A stretch of DNA of 64,000 nucleotides from Eucalyptus grandis (Eukaryota > Streptophyta > Magnoliopsida > Myrtales > Myrtaceae): assembly GCF_016545825.1 (NCBI RefSeq), contig NC_052613.1, forward strand, positions 38,141,790-38,205,789. The letters run 5' to 3'. The notes beneath the pieces were generated by a model. The model was not told where the DNA came from. It made no database searches and was given only the letters and a program-made list of their open reading frames with translations. This document shows, one piece after another, positions 21,518 through 34,679 of the stretch. Within the stretch, counting starts at the first letter, position 1, and the number at the start of each line of letters is the position of its first letter. The position numbers were made by a program, and so were the translations under genes.

Positions 21518-22992
21518 TATGTGTCCAGTTACCTTCAATATGCTGTGGAATGCTTGTGTTACATATTGCCCTGTTCTATTATAGATTGATTAGTTCATGT
21601 TCTAGTATGTTTAGAAATTCATGTGTTGATAAAATGATAGTGTCTCTATCAGATTTGTTTGGGATATGCTGAACTTCATTGTGGGAAATTTGTAGAAATG
21701 AAAGCATGATTTGCTATTCTTGTCGACCTTCTTAAATTTGCAGTATGTTTTGGAATTTTGATTTCTTGACACTATCTTTGAACTTGTTCACAATTTTAAT
21801 AGTTCATATGACACCTTCGTGGAAAAATACTTTGCATCAAGGTTGTTTAGCCTTTCTTTATGACTTGACATGATTTCCCGAAGTTGTGAGTTTTGGGTAT
21901 CACATGAATTGCATATCGACTGCCTTGTTCTTCATGAATATACATGTTGCATGAACATGTTCAATGATGTATATGTTTGGTAAGTGATCCTTCCTCACTC
22001 ATTTGTTTGATTAATTGAGAACCAAGATCATATGGCTTGAATGCTTGTCATGTTATATGCTTCGCATGTGATCGTTAGAGGAATGATTTAGGTGCGACTC
22101 ATAATAATGTTGAACCTTGGAATATCACCTAGATTAGGGACTTCATGACTTTAGTCACCATTTCTGAACGTAAAACATGTCTTGTTTTTTTTTTTTTTGT
22201 TTTTTTTTCTGGTTGTTTTGATACGCACGTTTGTTTCTCTCATTTGTATGTAACTAGTTATTAGTTTATTGGATTAGGTTTAGAATATGATCTTGAACAT
22301 GGATAAAGCGTGAAGATGGTGGAAGTCGATGTCCATTCCGACTATTGTCATGTAATATTCGTTTTTCCCGACATATGTCTCGGGTTCCTTGTGTTGTATA
22401 AAACCCGATGAGTTGCGGGTTTTCTCTTTTTCTTAATTGTGTTCTCTCTTTTATATTTTTAGGATTGCATGATAGATTTACTACTTTTCTTAATTGTTTA
22501 CTTCATGTCTTGCCATTTCAATTTCATTGAGTGGTTCCTTTTCTTGTTTTTCTTTTAGAAATAGAATAACATGAAAATAACCCATCACGCATGATCACTT
22601 AGTCTAGAGTTGATGATCCCGAAAATGTAAAAAGAAACGTATAGACATATTATGAAAAACACAACATATTGTTTAGGTACCGAAAGGGCGCTAATAGCAA
22701 TATTAGCGTAACCCAAGTCCCTGAACCTAGATATCTAGTTGCGTAGGAATCGAGGGAAGACTCTCGATTCTCAATTGGGTTTTCTAGCTAACCCTTTGGC
22801 TAGTGGCGACTCCTGTATATTCTTAGGTTGTTAAATGCCTAGATCACATAAATAAACCCGCTGTTGCGCAGAGTACGAGCTTGGGAGAGCTCGCGATCTC
22901 GTGGAGGAAACTCTCGTGATCAAAGTACCCCTAAACCCGACCTTTCCCACTTTGGACATTCGAGGGCGGCGAGATCAGGTCGCGACAATCAG

Positions 22993-23738
22993 TAAGTGCT
23001 TGTTCTTCATGAATAGATTTGTGACTACATCCAAGCAAAAAAAATTGGCGGTTAATCATCGAATCACACATAATTATCAGTGATGAACACAAGTCGTTAT
23101 ATCCAACTATAGTTATGGCTTTGCCTTTTGATGGTGTGTGTTTAGGTTCGACGTCCCCAACACCATCATCATAGAGAGACAATATAAACATAAATATGTT
23201 GAACAAGTTTAGACATGTTACCTATGAGAGCGAGTCATTTATCAAGTGCAAGTTGTCGAAGATTTTAAGAAAGGCATATCGAACAAGCACACCAAAACTA
23301 TTGTGAACACCATTGAAATTGAAGGTAAATCACTTATTCATCAAAGCTCCTAAATCTAGAATTATATAGGAGAGAAAAGCTCCCAGATATAAAATTAGGA
23401 GAGCAAAACTCCTGGATCTAAAATTAGATTGAGGGAGTAAGAAAAGAAAACAAGATGACATAAAGGAAAAATAGGGAGGATATAAGTGCTAGTATGAATA
23501 CTTAGAGGGGGTGAATAGGTATGAAGACAATTTTTTGCAAAGAATAATAGAAATATTTTACTTTTGAAATTAAATTTGAAGAACAACAGACTTTAAACAA
23601 ATTTAGACTTTAGTAGTTAAATAGAACTACAAACAAAATAAAGAAATTCAGGGAGGAGAATAAAAACATATAATTTATAGTGGTTCGATTTAGATCAAGC
23701 CTATATTCACTATCCCACGCCGACAGCCTCCTAGCTGG
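22993..23738. other. Intergenic, no gene seen
   Basis: AT-rich sequence after the solo LTR. Short ORFs only, with no family similarity. Confidence 0.5.
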
Positions 23739-23750
23739 TCTCCACTATGA

Positions 23751-24843
23751 CGTGCGGACTTGGAGTGCCATAACTTTACACAAATGGACACTTAAGTGTC
23801 ATAACTCACGAAAGGTACACTAAGTGTCAAAATCGGAGTAAAATAGATCACTTGAGTGTCAATTCGGCCAAAGTTCGGCCAAAACGCCGATGTGGCATTT
23901 TTCTGGTGAAGCGAGCCTAAAACGACACCGTTTTGTACGTTGACGTAGTCAAATAATGCAAAAACAGCGTCGTTTTGGGTTGACGTGAAAAAAAATAAAA
24001 ATTAATTACATTTAGTTAAAATATTAAAAAATAATAATTTTAAAATTAAAAAAATTAAAAATTAAAATAATAATTTAAAAAAAAAAAGGGAAAGTGGGGG
24101 AGGCGGCCGAGGGATCAGTCCTTTGCCGCTACCGAGAAGGGTCGACAACGGCGCGGAAGGGTCGGCGAGGGCTCACAAGTCCTCGCCCGATTTGGGGCGA
24201 GGGTCGTCGCCCTCGCTTAGATCTGGTGAGGGTCGCCCGGCGGGCGGTGGCCCTTGGCCTGGCTAAGCAAGGGTCGCCAACCCTCGCCGGATCTAGGTGA
24301 GGGCTGCGAACCCTCGCCACTGGCCATAGATCCGGGAGGGTCGCGGTCTCGCCCGGATCCGGCAAGGGTTGCGACCCTCGCCCTAGATGGGGCGAGGGCC
24401 CGGCGACCCCGGCTTACCCTCCTCCCACCGTTGCCGGCCCTTCCTAGTGACGGCGGCAGTGGCTGAGGGTTGATCCCTCAGCCGCCTCCCCCTTTCCTTT
24501 TATTATATTTTTTAATATTTTAACTAAATTTAATTTTAAAATTATTATTTTTAAATATTTTAACTAAATTTAATTTTAAATTAAATTAAATTATTTTTTT
24601 ACCATATTAGCCCAAAACAACGCCGTTTTTGCATTATTTGGCCACGTCGGTGTGCAAAACGGCATCGTTTTGGGCGTGCTTCGCCGGAAAAATGCCACGT
24701 CGGCATTTTGACCGAACTTTGGCCGGAGTGGCATTTATAATCCGTTTTTCTTCGAATGTGGCATTGAAGAGTACCTTTCGTAAGTTATGGTATTTAAATA
24801 TACATTTGTATTAAGTTATGGCACTTGAAGCGTTTTTTTTGCC
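23751..24843. mobile_element. Foldback/MULE-like non-autonomous transposon with 12-bp target-site duplication
   Basis: TCTCCACTATGA occurs at 23739-23750 and again at 24844-24855. Between them lie long inverted arms: AGTGCCATAACTT at about 23764 pairs with AAGTTATGGCACTT at about 24813, and the inner arm AACAGCGTCGTTTTGGG at about 23963 pairs with CCCAAAACAACGCCGTTTTT at about 24611. The centre (24090-24480) is GC-rich with repeated GGCGAGGGTCG/CCCTCGCC words; the arms are AT-rich. A target duplication of 9-12 bp with long TIRs fits Mutator-like elements. No transposase is encoded. Confidence 0.8.
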
Positions 24844-24855
24844 TCTCCACTATGA

Positions 24856-26576
24856 ATCAAAAGAGAATTTACAATCTTGTGATCTCGACTTTACAATGAA
24901 AAATCTATACTGCTCTCTCACAAAGTCACACTATGAGTCTCTCTTTTTTGAGTACAACTTTAAGCTCAGGGTAAGAAATGACAAGAAAACGGGAACCTTT
25001 AGACTTTAGAATTCTTCTTTTACGCACTCTTTCGAATGACTGGAGATGTCTCCTTAAATACTTCTTTATGCCTTCTCGATCGTTGTCACTTTTCAAAGGA
25101 ATTTTTCCAATCAACCCGTTGGACAAAATCAATTAAGGAGATTTTTGAGCCGTTTGAAAATTGTGATGAAAGTCCGTCAATCATATTTGCCCATACAATT
25201 AGGATCTTAGTTTCCATAAGTAGATTCTTTCCAAATTTACTTGCTATTCGAAAAGATTTGATATATTTAAATTAATTTCAATAAGGATAATCAATCTCGT
25301 AAGTAATATTTCCATCTAGAATGCCATCTATAACCTATACGAATCAAACTCTTGAAGAAAGAAAGATGATCCCTTATCTAGATAAGTCTTTATTCTTCAC
25401 TTGCATTTAGTATGGAATTTGTCAGAGTTGGCATATTTTTGATGTAGAACAGACTTTGACATTAAAGTCCAGCAGTCTTCAGTCTTTGACACAAAAGTCT
25501 GAAAATTTTTAGAAGAAACTTTGGATAAGTTTTGTCAACTTTAAAACATCAAAGGAGTTTTTTCCAATAGAGGAGAGGGAGAGTTCTAGGTCTAATCCCT
25601 CATTTCTAGAATTTGAAGAGACGAAAAAATGTTGAAACTTAGAAAAGGAGATAGAGGAAGGAGGAGAGAGAAAAAAAAGAATTATATACACTGGGAAATA
25701 AATGGGTTAATGTGAGTTAAATGGATGAATCCGTGTTGAACCATTTATAACCACCAAACCCAATCTAACATATCCATTTGCCACCCTCACAACGTAGTGG
25801 GTCAATAGGGAGAAAACTAGTGCCTTTTTTCAAAGTCTCAAATTCAAAGCACGGTATACTTGATCTCCAATCCTTTTGTGAGATAACACTTTTCAAGCTA
25901 GAAACCTAAGAGGATTGCATTGATAAGTTTGCCTATCTCAATCATTGACCACGGGAAAAGTTATTGTATATGCGACTTACAACAAGTCTCATTCAATCAA
26001 TGGCGGAGATGGACTTGATCTTAGTCTTTATAATTTTGATAAGCCTTCTAGGGCTGAGACTTTTCGAACTAGCCACCCCTTCCGCTTTTTTTTTTTTTTT
26101 TCCTTTAAAAGAATATAACCGTACGATTTGCTTAGTAACTTTGAATTGAGAAGTTTAATTTTCAACTTATCTATAATTAATAACTCCTCAAAATATTAAT
26201 AGTGAGTTTGAGCATTTGAATGACCGGTAGTTTGTCGGATTAGATCACACAGGAAAGTAAACCCTCATCATGAAAACAAATTTGACCATATATAAATTAG
26301 TAATTACGGTAACGTTTTCATTGACTGGTAAGCACCAAATTACAGGATGTGGTCCCGGATGATAATTTTTCCTTGATCCCAAAGGAAAAAACGAAGTGGA
26401 ATCCGTTAGGATTGTTTTTCGCGGGACCGTTGCTGGTAAAAAAAAAGGCCAAACGAAAAATAAAATAAAAACGACCGTGAAAAGTCGGAGCGAATTTCGT
26501 TAATTACGTCTGCTGAAGTTTCTCCGTCGTCGCAACACTGGAAACTGGAAATGGCAAGTCTGCGCAAAGTCAACCT
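24856..26576. other. Intergenic region upstream of the U-box gene
   Basis: AT-rich, with a fragment of the ATGGGTT dispersed repeat at about 25690-25800. The last 200 bp are the likely promoter and leader of the U-box gene. Confidence 0.5.
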
Positions 26577-26797
26577 TTGACTCCTTCTTCTCCTCCTCCT
26601 CTCCTCCTCCTCCTCCTCCTCGTTCTTCTTCTTCGTCGTCGTCCATGGCCACGTAAACGCGGCGCTCCTCGGGACCCATTACTCGGCACGAGAACCGAGT
26701 GGAGACCTCCTTTTAAAATGCGGACGAGATCCCCGGCAATGTCGACCGCTCACCGCCGCCGCTCGCTCCCTCCGCCGTCTGCCGTCCCCGCCTCCAG

Positions 26798-29700
26798 ATG
26801 ACGCTGTCCTCCGCCGCCGCCGCCGCCGCGGACTCCGTCCGCAGCTCGCTCGCCCGCCTCTCCTCCCTCGACCACCACCACCAGTTCGAGAACTCGAAGC
26901 GGTTCTGCGCCTTCGTGCCCCGGCTCCAGCTCGTCGTCGACCAGCTCCTCCTCCTCTTCCCCTCGCCGTCGCCGGAGGACCTCCCCGCGTCCGTGCAGAC
27001 CGGCCTCCGGGGGATCGCCGTCGATCTGGGGGGCGCGGCCGAGACGGTGTCGGCCTACGTGAGCAAGAGCAAGATCTACGTGCTCATCACTTGCAATTCG
27101 CTTCAGGCGTCGATTCAGGAGCAGACGGAGGCGATTGGAGGATGGCTCGCGTTGCTGGAGTCGGCTGTCCACGAAAATCCTGACCTCAGGAAGAAAGTTG
27201 CGGATCTCTCCAGAGACATGAAGCAGGCTAAATTCATAGTACTACCCCGATTTCAGTTCCACTTTCTCCTGCATAAGTAGCGTAGTATAATCATGATTCT
27301 TCTGGTTCTGACCGATGTATATCATATTTTGCCGACGTAAAAGTGACTAAAAATAGTCAAAATCTCTATGGCAGGTGACTGAGAATGAAGAGAGAGTGCG
27401 TCTTAGTCTGCAGAAGGAAGGAGAAGTGAGAAGACCAAGCAAAGCAGTTGAAAGTGCTATGGTGATGGAGCTCGCTAGGGCACTAGGGATTGAACCGCAT
27501 AAGTACGCTGAATTATCTGCTCAAGTTAAGCACCTGAAGAACGACTTAGTTCGCTCAAATTCGATAACCGAGAGGCGGATTCTGATCTCTCTGGAGAAGA
27601 TTATAGATAACTGGTCTGTGGAACCCGACATTCAGACTGGCGACATGAATCTCGATTTTGAAGAAGGCGCCCAAATCTCGCCATTCAAGAACTTTCTCTG
27701 TCCCTTGACTAAGGATGTCATGAAGGAGCCCGTGGTGCTGGAGTCGTCTCAGACATATGAGCGGAAGGCAATCGAACACTGGTTTGAGCGGTGTATAGAG
27801 GATGCCCGAGACCCGACCTGCCCTGTCACAGGTCAAGTGCTCAAGTCCTTAGAGCTCAAACTAAACATTGGACTGGCCGGGGCAATTGAGGAGTGGGTTA
27901 ATAGGAACATTGAAATTCAGGTCAAATCCGCAGTGCAGTGCCTTAGCGAGGAACATTTTAAGGCTGACGATGTTGAGAGAGCTCTGGACAGTATATATAA
28001 GATAGCAGCAGATCATCCCTCCAGCAGATACAGAGTGAGGAATGCTGGTCTCGTTTTAATGATCATAAAGTTGCTGGGGAATTCTTCAAAGAGTATTGGA
28101 ACGCACTTGAGAAGCAAAACTCTTCTTGCCTTGCTCGGCATGGCAAAGGATGAAGAAAGCAAGGTTACATTCTTTCCTCTCATTGTATAACTCTGGTGCG
28201 ATTGTGCTGTTTCGCTTGATTTGAGCTTGATTCTTTTCCCCAAGAATTCTAGGTAGAGTAAGGATATTTTATACCCATGCTTGAGTGTGTCTGTATGCAT
28301 ATTTCTTATTGATGATATAATTCAGGAAAATAAGTGCCAATGTTGCAGTGGAAATTATTCTGATAGTTGCTTGGTCTGAGTTGTCTCAAACATGATTTTG
28401 TTTTAGAGGATAATTTGTCAGTTCAGACTATCGATGTTTCTCTAACTGAGGAAATGGACCAACTGTTTCAAGCGATCAGGCAAGATGTGTTCAGTGGGCA
28501 TGCATGTATTACACATTTCTTGTCGCGGGCAACTCCATCTTGTATTATGCATGTAGCCTGAAGAAGAGATTAAGGCTCCTTGAAAGCTGCATAATTGCAG
28601 TTTCGTGACATGGTTAGATTATATTGTGCACAAATTTTTGCAAGCCGTTTCTCCTTCAATTACAAATTGATATCTCCATGAACTCGATTGCTTCTGCAAG
28701 ACCGCTTGAATGCCAGATAGTGTTGAACATTAACACAGCTGTAATTTCTGATGGAGTATGTCAACTTTTCCAGAAAATAATGCTTGAGGAGGGGATAACT
28801 AGATTGGCAATACGTAGTCTTACTGGGAGCTCTGAAAAGGAAAGAGAGCATGCTATCAAACTGTTGCTCGAGTTCTCAAATGATGAAGCTTATTGCAAAA
28901 AGATTGCGTTGGAGAAAGGGGCGTTAGTTCTCCTAACTAGCTTGGCTGGAAATCTTGAGCATCCCACTCTATCCAATCCGGCAGAGGAGGTCTTAGCACG
29001 AATTGAGACCATTGAGGAGAACATCCAGTATTTGGCAGCAGCTGGAAGATTTGAACCGCTACTGAGCCGGCTCTGTGAAGGTACATCTTTCTATGAAGCA
29101 TTTCTCCTTTCTCATCACTCATGAAGAGTGCATGCGAAAGAAGAAAAATTTACCCTGGAAATTGCTTATTTTTAATAATAATAGACTTCAAACATTTAAA
29201 CTACCACTTGTCCATTTAGTGAAATTTTCCCTAATGAGAAGAACTGAGTTGTATTCTGGATTTGCGGGAGCAGGTAGTGATGAGGTCAGAATAAGGATGG
29301 CTTCCATGTTGGGAAGCATGACCATGACTAGCAACAGCAAATTGTTTGTTGCCAGGCAAAGCGCCAAAATACTTGTTCTAATGTTGGCGAAGGAAGAAGG
29401 AAAGGCACCCAGCTTGATGGCATTGCATAACCTATCTAGCATTGATGATAATGCTACCATACTTGTTAATTCTTCCATGCTGCCATCTCTTACATACATC
29501 CTCTTCAAGGATCAGGATGCTTCACTGGAACTGAAGGAGTTAGCAGCCTCGACAATGGCTAATGTAGTCTCGAATCCTGGGCCCTGGGAATTAGCATCTG
29601 CTGACAAGGAAGGCCATTTACTGCAGTCTAAACCAATTATCGCGGAGCTTTTGGGGCTCTTATCTTCTACATCTTCTAAATGCCAAGCTTCCGCACTTCG

Positions 29701-31406
29701 CATTTTATATGGTGTGGCATCGTCTCCAAAAGCATCAGGTAATATTGCTTTTTTTACATGTTTTGATTTAGTGACCTGTATGACGATTTTATTTTTGGAT
29801 CATGCCCCATATGATGTTATCTTCTGGATGTTCCCCTGGATACTAACACATCTCTGAACATGCCTCGTATTGTATTATAGTTGGATATATTATAGTTTCT
29901 TACTGAAAGGGTTGTAGAACTTTTGGATGTGCTGCTGGTAACCCTGCCTATACTGAGAGTACTTTGCATATTATGGGGGAAATGACTTTCATAAGGCTTT
30001 CAAGTTTGATTATATAGACATAAAATCTTTTATTTAGAATGAAGTTCTTTCTTTTCTTTGACCAAAAAATAAAAAATGTGCCGCTTTTCATAAACTGGGT
30101 GCAAAGTCATCTGCATATATGTGTTTCCATGTCCTGGAACATGAAGAAGCAACTCTGAAACCAGTGTTTATCCATAAAAATGTAAGCCATCTTTTTTATT
30201 ATCACCTCAATACCCGTGTCAACCAAGTATGACCATAAATGGGTTCCTAAATCTTCTAGTTAATTACTCCAGCTTATGCCTCCCCATTTTGCAGAGTCTG
30301 TAGCTTCTTACATAATGGATGGCCAGGGACTTGAAAAGACCATATTGTTTCTCGATCATGCAGAAGACGAGCACAGAATTCATGCTTGCAAACTTACTAG
30401 ACTGCTCTCTGAACGATTTCATCAAGATGTAGCAAGTCAACTGAGATCTTCCAGCAAGATTCCTCTGCTTAAAGAGAAGATTTTAGATACAAAAACAATT
30501 GAAGGTGAAAGGTCTGATTCAGCATGCATACTTTCTAATCTTCCTCTATCTGAACATGAAGTGACAACTCTCCTCGGAGCTAGTTTCCTGAGATGGACGG
30601 TCACTATGATAGGGAATTATCATCTGAAGTCCGAGGGGAGAATTTTCAAATCTCAGTCAAGCATGGGCGAAGGACTTGTTGGCCTCTTACTTCAGTTTAC
30701 AAGATCCCCCAACTCGGAGATTCTATCGGTGATTAGAGAGTTGCACCTAATGAGCGTGTTCTGTGAACGGCTTAACTTTCCTTCAAAACCCAGAATGAAG
30801 CAACTCGCTGCCCTTGGATTGAAGAATCTGTCGGAAACTGGAAGGGTCCTTGCTGCTGGAGATTTAGAACCACCACCACCTCGGGGGTTGTGCTCTCCAT
30901 TAGTATTCATGTGTGGCTGGGGTGCACCAGAACCTGCTCGATGTCCCATACACAACTCTTTGTGCGAAGAGCACGCTCATTTGTGTTTGCTACAGAGCAA
31001 CTGTATCAAGCCTCTTGTAGATCTCCTTAACGATGAGGATACTGACGTCCAAGTCGCTGCAGTGGAGGCACTTTCCACTCTCATTTTAGAAAGTTCCGGG
31101 AGTTTGAAGAGAGCTGTTGAGGAGCTTGAGAGGCAAGACGCCATTGATGCTCTAATTAACCTTTTCGCAGAAGTTAGATCTGGTGAACTTCAGGAGAGGA
31201 CGGCTTGGCTGATAGAAAGGATAATTAGAGTGGAAAGCCAATCCTCGCGCCACTCACTCAATCAGAATCTAGTTAGGGCCTTGATAGAAGCCTTGAGGCA
31301 TGGCAATGCTAACACAAGGGGGCATGCTCAATATGCTCTTACCAATCTAAAACAGATATCAGGAGTTAGTGGAAATTCCTCGAGTCAGGTTCAGTCAAGA
31401 AGGTAG
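26798..31406 (+). CDS. U-box/ARM-repeat E3 ubiquitin ligase (PUB42/43/44-like), five exons
   Basis: Exons: 26798-27238, 27375-28163, 28774-29080, 29274-29738, 30295-31406, with GT-AG junctions, frame kept throughout, 1037 aa. The N-terminal region (about 1-240) is helical. The U-box lies at about 252-328: FLCPLTKDVMKEPVVLES, TYERKAIEHWFERC, and PTCPVTGQVL. The rest is a long series of armadillo-type helical repeats to the C-terminus (for example NCIKPLVDLLNDEDTDVQVAAVEAL). U-box proteins bind E2 enzymes and transfer ubiquitin; the ARM part selects substrates. The architecture and length match the PUB42-44 group, to which SAUL1/PUB44 belongs; which member is not certain. The 5' leader has a decayed duplicate at 15935-16068. 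Confidence 0.88.
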
Positions 31407-33275
31407 TTATTTAGTGACGGAGCTTGTATTTTTGATGCTGTGCGTTTCTATGTCTGTAAGCTAGATATAGGTTCTTGTTGTATAGTCGATATTGCCAAAA
31501 TTTTGCATTCAATTCTGTAGTTGATTAATAAACGTTGCAATGCTGAAGGAAATGGAAATGTACCAACAGAAATGTGTTCTAGTACAGGAAACGATTGCAC
31601 ATGTCCTCCTCATCCATGGTCTATTTAGAAGTTTCATTCACGAAATTGTCAAAATCTACATTGACAAGCAAGGAGATTAAGTGCGAAGCAGTAAGCGTAA
31701 GTAATGCACCAGTAATTTTCCAGGAACTACATTCACTACGAATAGGAACTGACGCTACTATGGCTGTGTTTAGTTGATTTTGAGAGAACTTTTCTGAATT
31801 TAACTCCATGGCCAGAATAAACGAAGAATAGAAACATGCCATCACATGTAAGTTCAATGCATTCCTTATGAAGATGGAATTCATGAGCCCGTCATACCCC
31901 ATCATAAATTTTTCATTTTGCATTTTTATTTTGTTTGAAGAAATTAGAATTTGTTATTTCCCAAGGAGGGTCATTGTGATATGCATAAAAGAGTTTCCAT
32001 TTTTTTTTTCTTTTATCTTGTATTTCACCGAGTGCACTTGATTGTGCATTTTCAGATGCCTTGTTTTTTCCAAGTGGGAGGTCCACATGAAAGGCAAGCT
32101 CCGCCGCAAACAAAGACCATAGAAAGAATCCACAAATATCTACAGGACATCAAGAAAAATGTCAAGCTAATCAGCAAATATAATTCAACTTGGATGTCTC
32201 ATCGAGAAGTACCAAATTGTCACTTGATTGAGGCAGCAATCTTTTTTTATTGAAGTAATTCCGAGCTTATTGGAATTGATTTGGCAAACTGGTTGCTAAT
32301 ACAATCTAACTCCACAAAAGACCTCTAAAAGCGAATCGTGTGCAACATTTTATAAAAGCGCATTGTATCATTTGATGTACCAATTTCGCATGGAATTTTC
32401 CGATACAAAGGTTCAGTTAAAGTTATGCAGCTCTCATGGACGGGGGATAGGATGGAGGAACCACTGCAGCTTAATTAATGAGATCACATAGCCCTGCCCT
32501 ACCATCAACAGGCAAACAGGGACTCCTCAATTCAATCGCTCATCATCCTTGGACTACTAGAAAAGCAGAAATTCCCGCTTACGAATTAAATAAAGTCCAG
32601 GCAGCTTCTTATCAAAGTGTACAAAATAAGCAAATTTCCCGCATGACCACCATAAGCAAATTCCTGCAACAAGTTGAAAGTGCAGCTTTCACTTTCAATG
32701 CCCGACAGGAAAGCAGATGGAATCTGCAAACGGCAGTCTGGTCAGTAGGGAGCATCGCGTACTCTCTTGGCCCTATCTCTGTTTCTCGACTTCTTTCCTT
32801 CTTGGAATCCAATTTCTTTTTGTGGTTTCTGTTTGACATCACCTTCATTCTCCTCTCTCTTCTATCTAAGCGCGTTTCAGCCACGTGAAAATAGACAGAG
32901 TCAAGTGTCTTCGGCTGCAAATGGTGCAAATCAGACCCGCGAAGAATGTTACACGCCTCACGTTTGAGACAAGGTCTCAGGCTCACTTCTGACACACTTG
33001 AACTCGCAGTCACACATCCTCTTCAATGTCCCCTCCGCGCCATGTCCAATCAACCTCAGACATTTCAGCCTCTTTTCTTCCCCGGTGCACCCCTCAGATC
33101 TCAAGAGAGAAAACCGGCTTCTTTGCTTGTTAGACTTTGGACCGTCGCCACCCTACACACGCGTACACTAGACAATCTGCTCAAAAATTGACTTCACACA
33201 AGCGCGGGGAGACATGTTCTCTGCAACAACTCTTACCAGCATCATCAGCTTGACCACATTTTGAATGAGAATCCC

Positions 33276-33316
<41 letters not shown>

Positions 33317-33465
33317 ATCAACTTTTTCTAACTTTAGATCGTCGCAACATTCAAAACCTCTCCTTTTTCATCCTGTTCACCATTCCTTTTTCAGGTTCAA
33401 AGCAGAATCGCAATAACTACAACTCATTCCTCTCTCTCTCTCTCTCCCCCCCTCTCTCATCAACG
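31407..33465. other. Intergenic region: U-box 3' UTR and TRM-like promoter
   Basis: No gene recognised. The open frames at 32478-32888 (+) and 32612-33013 (-) overlap and show no family similarity. A (CT)n run occupies 33281-33314 within the 5' UTR of the next gene. Confidence 0.5.
33281..33314 (+). repeat. (CT)n microsatellite in a 5' UTR
   Basis: Seventeen CT units. A shorter CT run follows at 33430-33447, just before the start codon at 33466. CT-rich leaders are common near plant transcription starts. Confidence 0.9.
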
Positions 33466-34679
33466 ATGAAGTTACAATCATCATCGTCTTCCTTTTCTTC
33501 CTCCACCATTTCCACCTCCTCCGATGCATACTTAAGCAGCCCGAAAGGTGCACCAAGTGGTGGATGCATCGCAGGAGTCTTACGCAGAATCCTCTGCTCT
33601 AGCAACCTCCCTACTCATCCGTTTGAGTGCGACAACGACAGAGATCAGTTCAAGTCCAAAGAGAAGAACGAACCAAACACAACTCCAGGAATCGTCGCGA
33701 GGCTCATGGGCTTGGAGTCTTTACCAAACACCAGCTCTGTGCACGCCCACAAATCCCCTTGTTCAATTTCAAGGAGCCGATCCCTAAATTACTTGGACTT
33801 CAAAGGAGACGAGCACGGCGACGAGACGAAATGGCAGCATCTCCAAGTCAGTTCGACGCTGTCGTTCCGGGAGACGCCGACATACCTCGAGGTTGAAAAC
33901 GAAGAGTTCTTGGTTTTGAACTTCGGAAACGGCAGTGGAAAAGAAGGGAGGAAGAGAAGATCAAGCAAAAGCAAAATTCAAGAGAGGCGAACAGGGGAGA
34001 GACGTGAAAAACCGAACAGGGAAAATGAAAGGAGCGGAGCTACAGAGTCAAGCTCAGGCGATTCAGTCTTGGCGAATAATGATCTGGGCACACCACAAAC
34101 ATTGCCTTCTCAGGTTGTGAAGATGTGCCAAAGTGTTCGTAGCTTGGAAGCCGTGTGCGGCTCTGAAGAAGATTCAAGCCCAGTTTCAGTTCTTGATTTT
34201 GGCGAATTCATTAGCGACCCTCTAGTGTCCCCATCAGGTTCGTGTCATTTCCCATCAAGTTCTCATTCTTTTTGTCCCATCATAACTCGCTTGTTCATAT
34301 TATTCGTGGGCTGCTCATAAGGAAGTTCTTTTCGACAGATGAATCGGGATTGGAACATCCAAGCTCGAGGAAAAAGCTGACACCAGAGCTCGAAAACCAT
34401 GAGCACTCCTCTCCACGTAGCGACAGCGATCTCCTAGATGATCAGCCGACGCAAAGCGAAGGCAAGTGTCTTGGATCCAGGAAACAGAGGCAGAGCTTCT
34501 CAAAAATGTGGAGCAAGATCTGCAAGATTAGCGAGAAAGAGACCATCGAACTCGATTGGTTGGACGGAAGAATAGCGAAGCGCGAAGATGTCGAAGGCAT
34601 CGGCCAAGATCTGGAACTGCAGATCTTTTTTGAGTTGTTAGATGAGCTACTAGATCATATGTCTCCAACTTCAGAATGA
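33466..34679 (+). CDS. TRM/LONGIFOLIA-like protein with DUF3741-associated motif, two exons
   Basis: Exon 1 is 33466-34237 and exon 2 is 34339-34679, phase-1 junction, 370 aa. Residues 5-19 are a Ser-rich stretch. PGIVARLMGLESLP (75-87) is the motif that defines the DUF3741-associated/TON1-recruiting-motif (TRM) group, and SPCSISRSRSLNYLDF resembles another conserved block. The C-terminal end (ELDWLDGRIAKREDVEGIGQDLELQIFFELLDELLDHM) is an acidic amphipathic region like the end of DUF4378. TRM proteins bind microtubules and the TON1-PP2A complex and shape cell elongation and division planes. The subgroup (perhaps TRM27/28-like, given the small size) is a weak guess. An in-frame upstream ATG (33265) lies in the CT-rich leader, and the codons between are low-complexity, so 33466 is preferred. 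Confidence 0.75.

Larger units (their letters stand above)
18557..22987 (+). mobile_element. Solo LTR, 4.4 kb, with 5-bp target-site duplication
   Basis: It starts TGTTGACACCCGAAATTT and ends GGTCGCGACA. It is flanked by identical ATCAG at 18552-18556 and 22988-22992. There is no primer-binding site or polypurine tract beside it and no gag-pol, so it is a solo LTR formed by LTR-LTR recombination. The TGTTGACACCCG start resembles LTRs of large Ty3/gypsy elements; the lineage is inference. A TATA-like TATATAAAG lies at about 18728-18736, followed by a CT-rich leader that gives spurious short ORFs. Without the nested element at 20594-21517 it would be about 3.5 kb, still a long LTR. Confidence 0.85.

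Noticed and set aside
20870..21584. Several overlapping ORFs of up to 173 codons in GC-rich DNA
   Set aside because: They lie in the repetitive core of a TIR element, are open in many frames at once and encode low-complexity Arg/Pro/Ser.
24094..24466. ORFs on both strands in the GC-rich core of the second foldback element
   Set aside because: Same reason: repeat-driven open frames without domain or start context.
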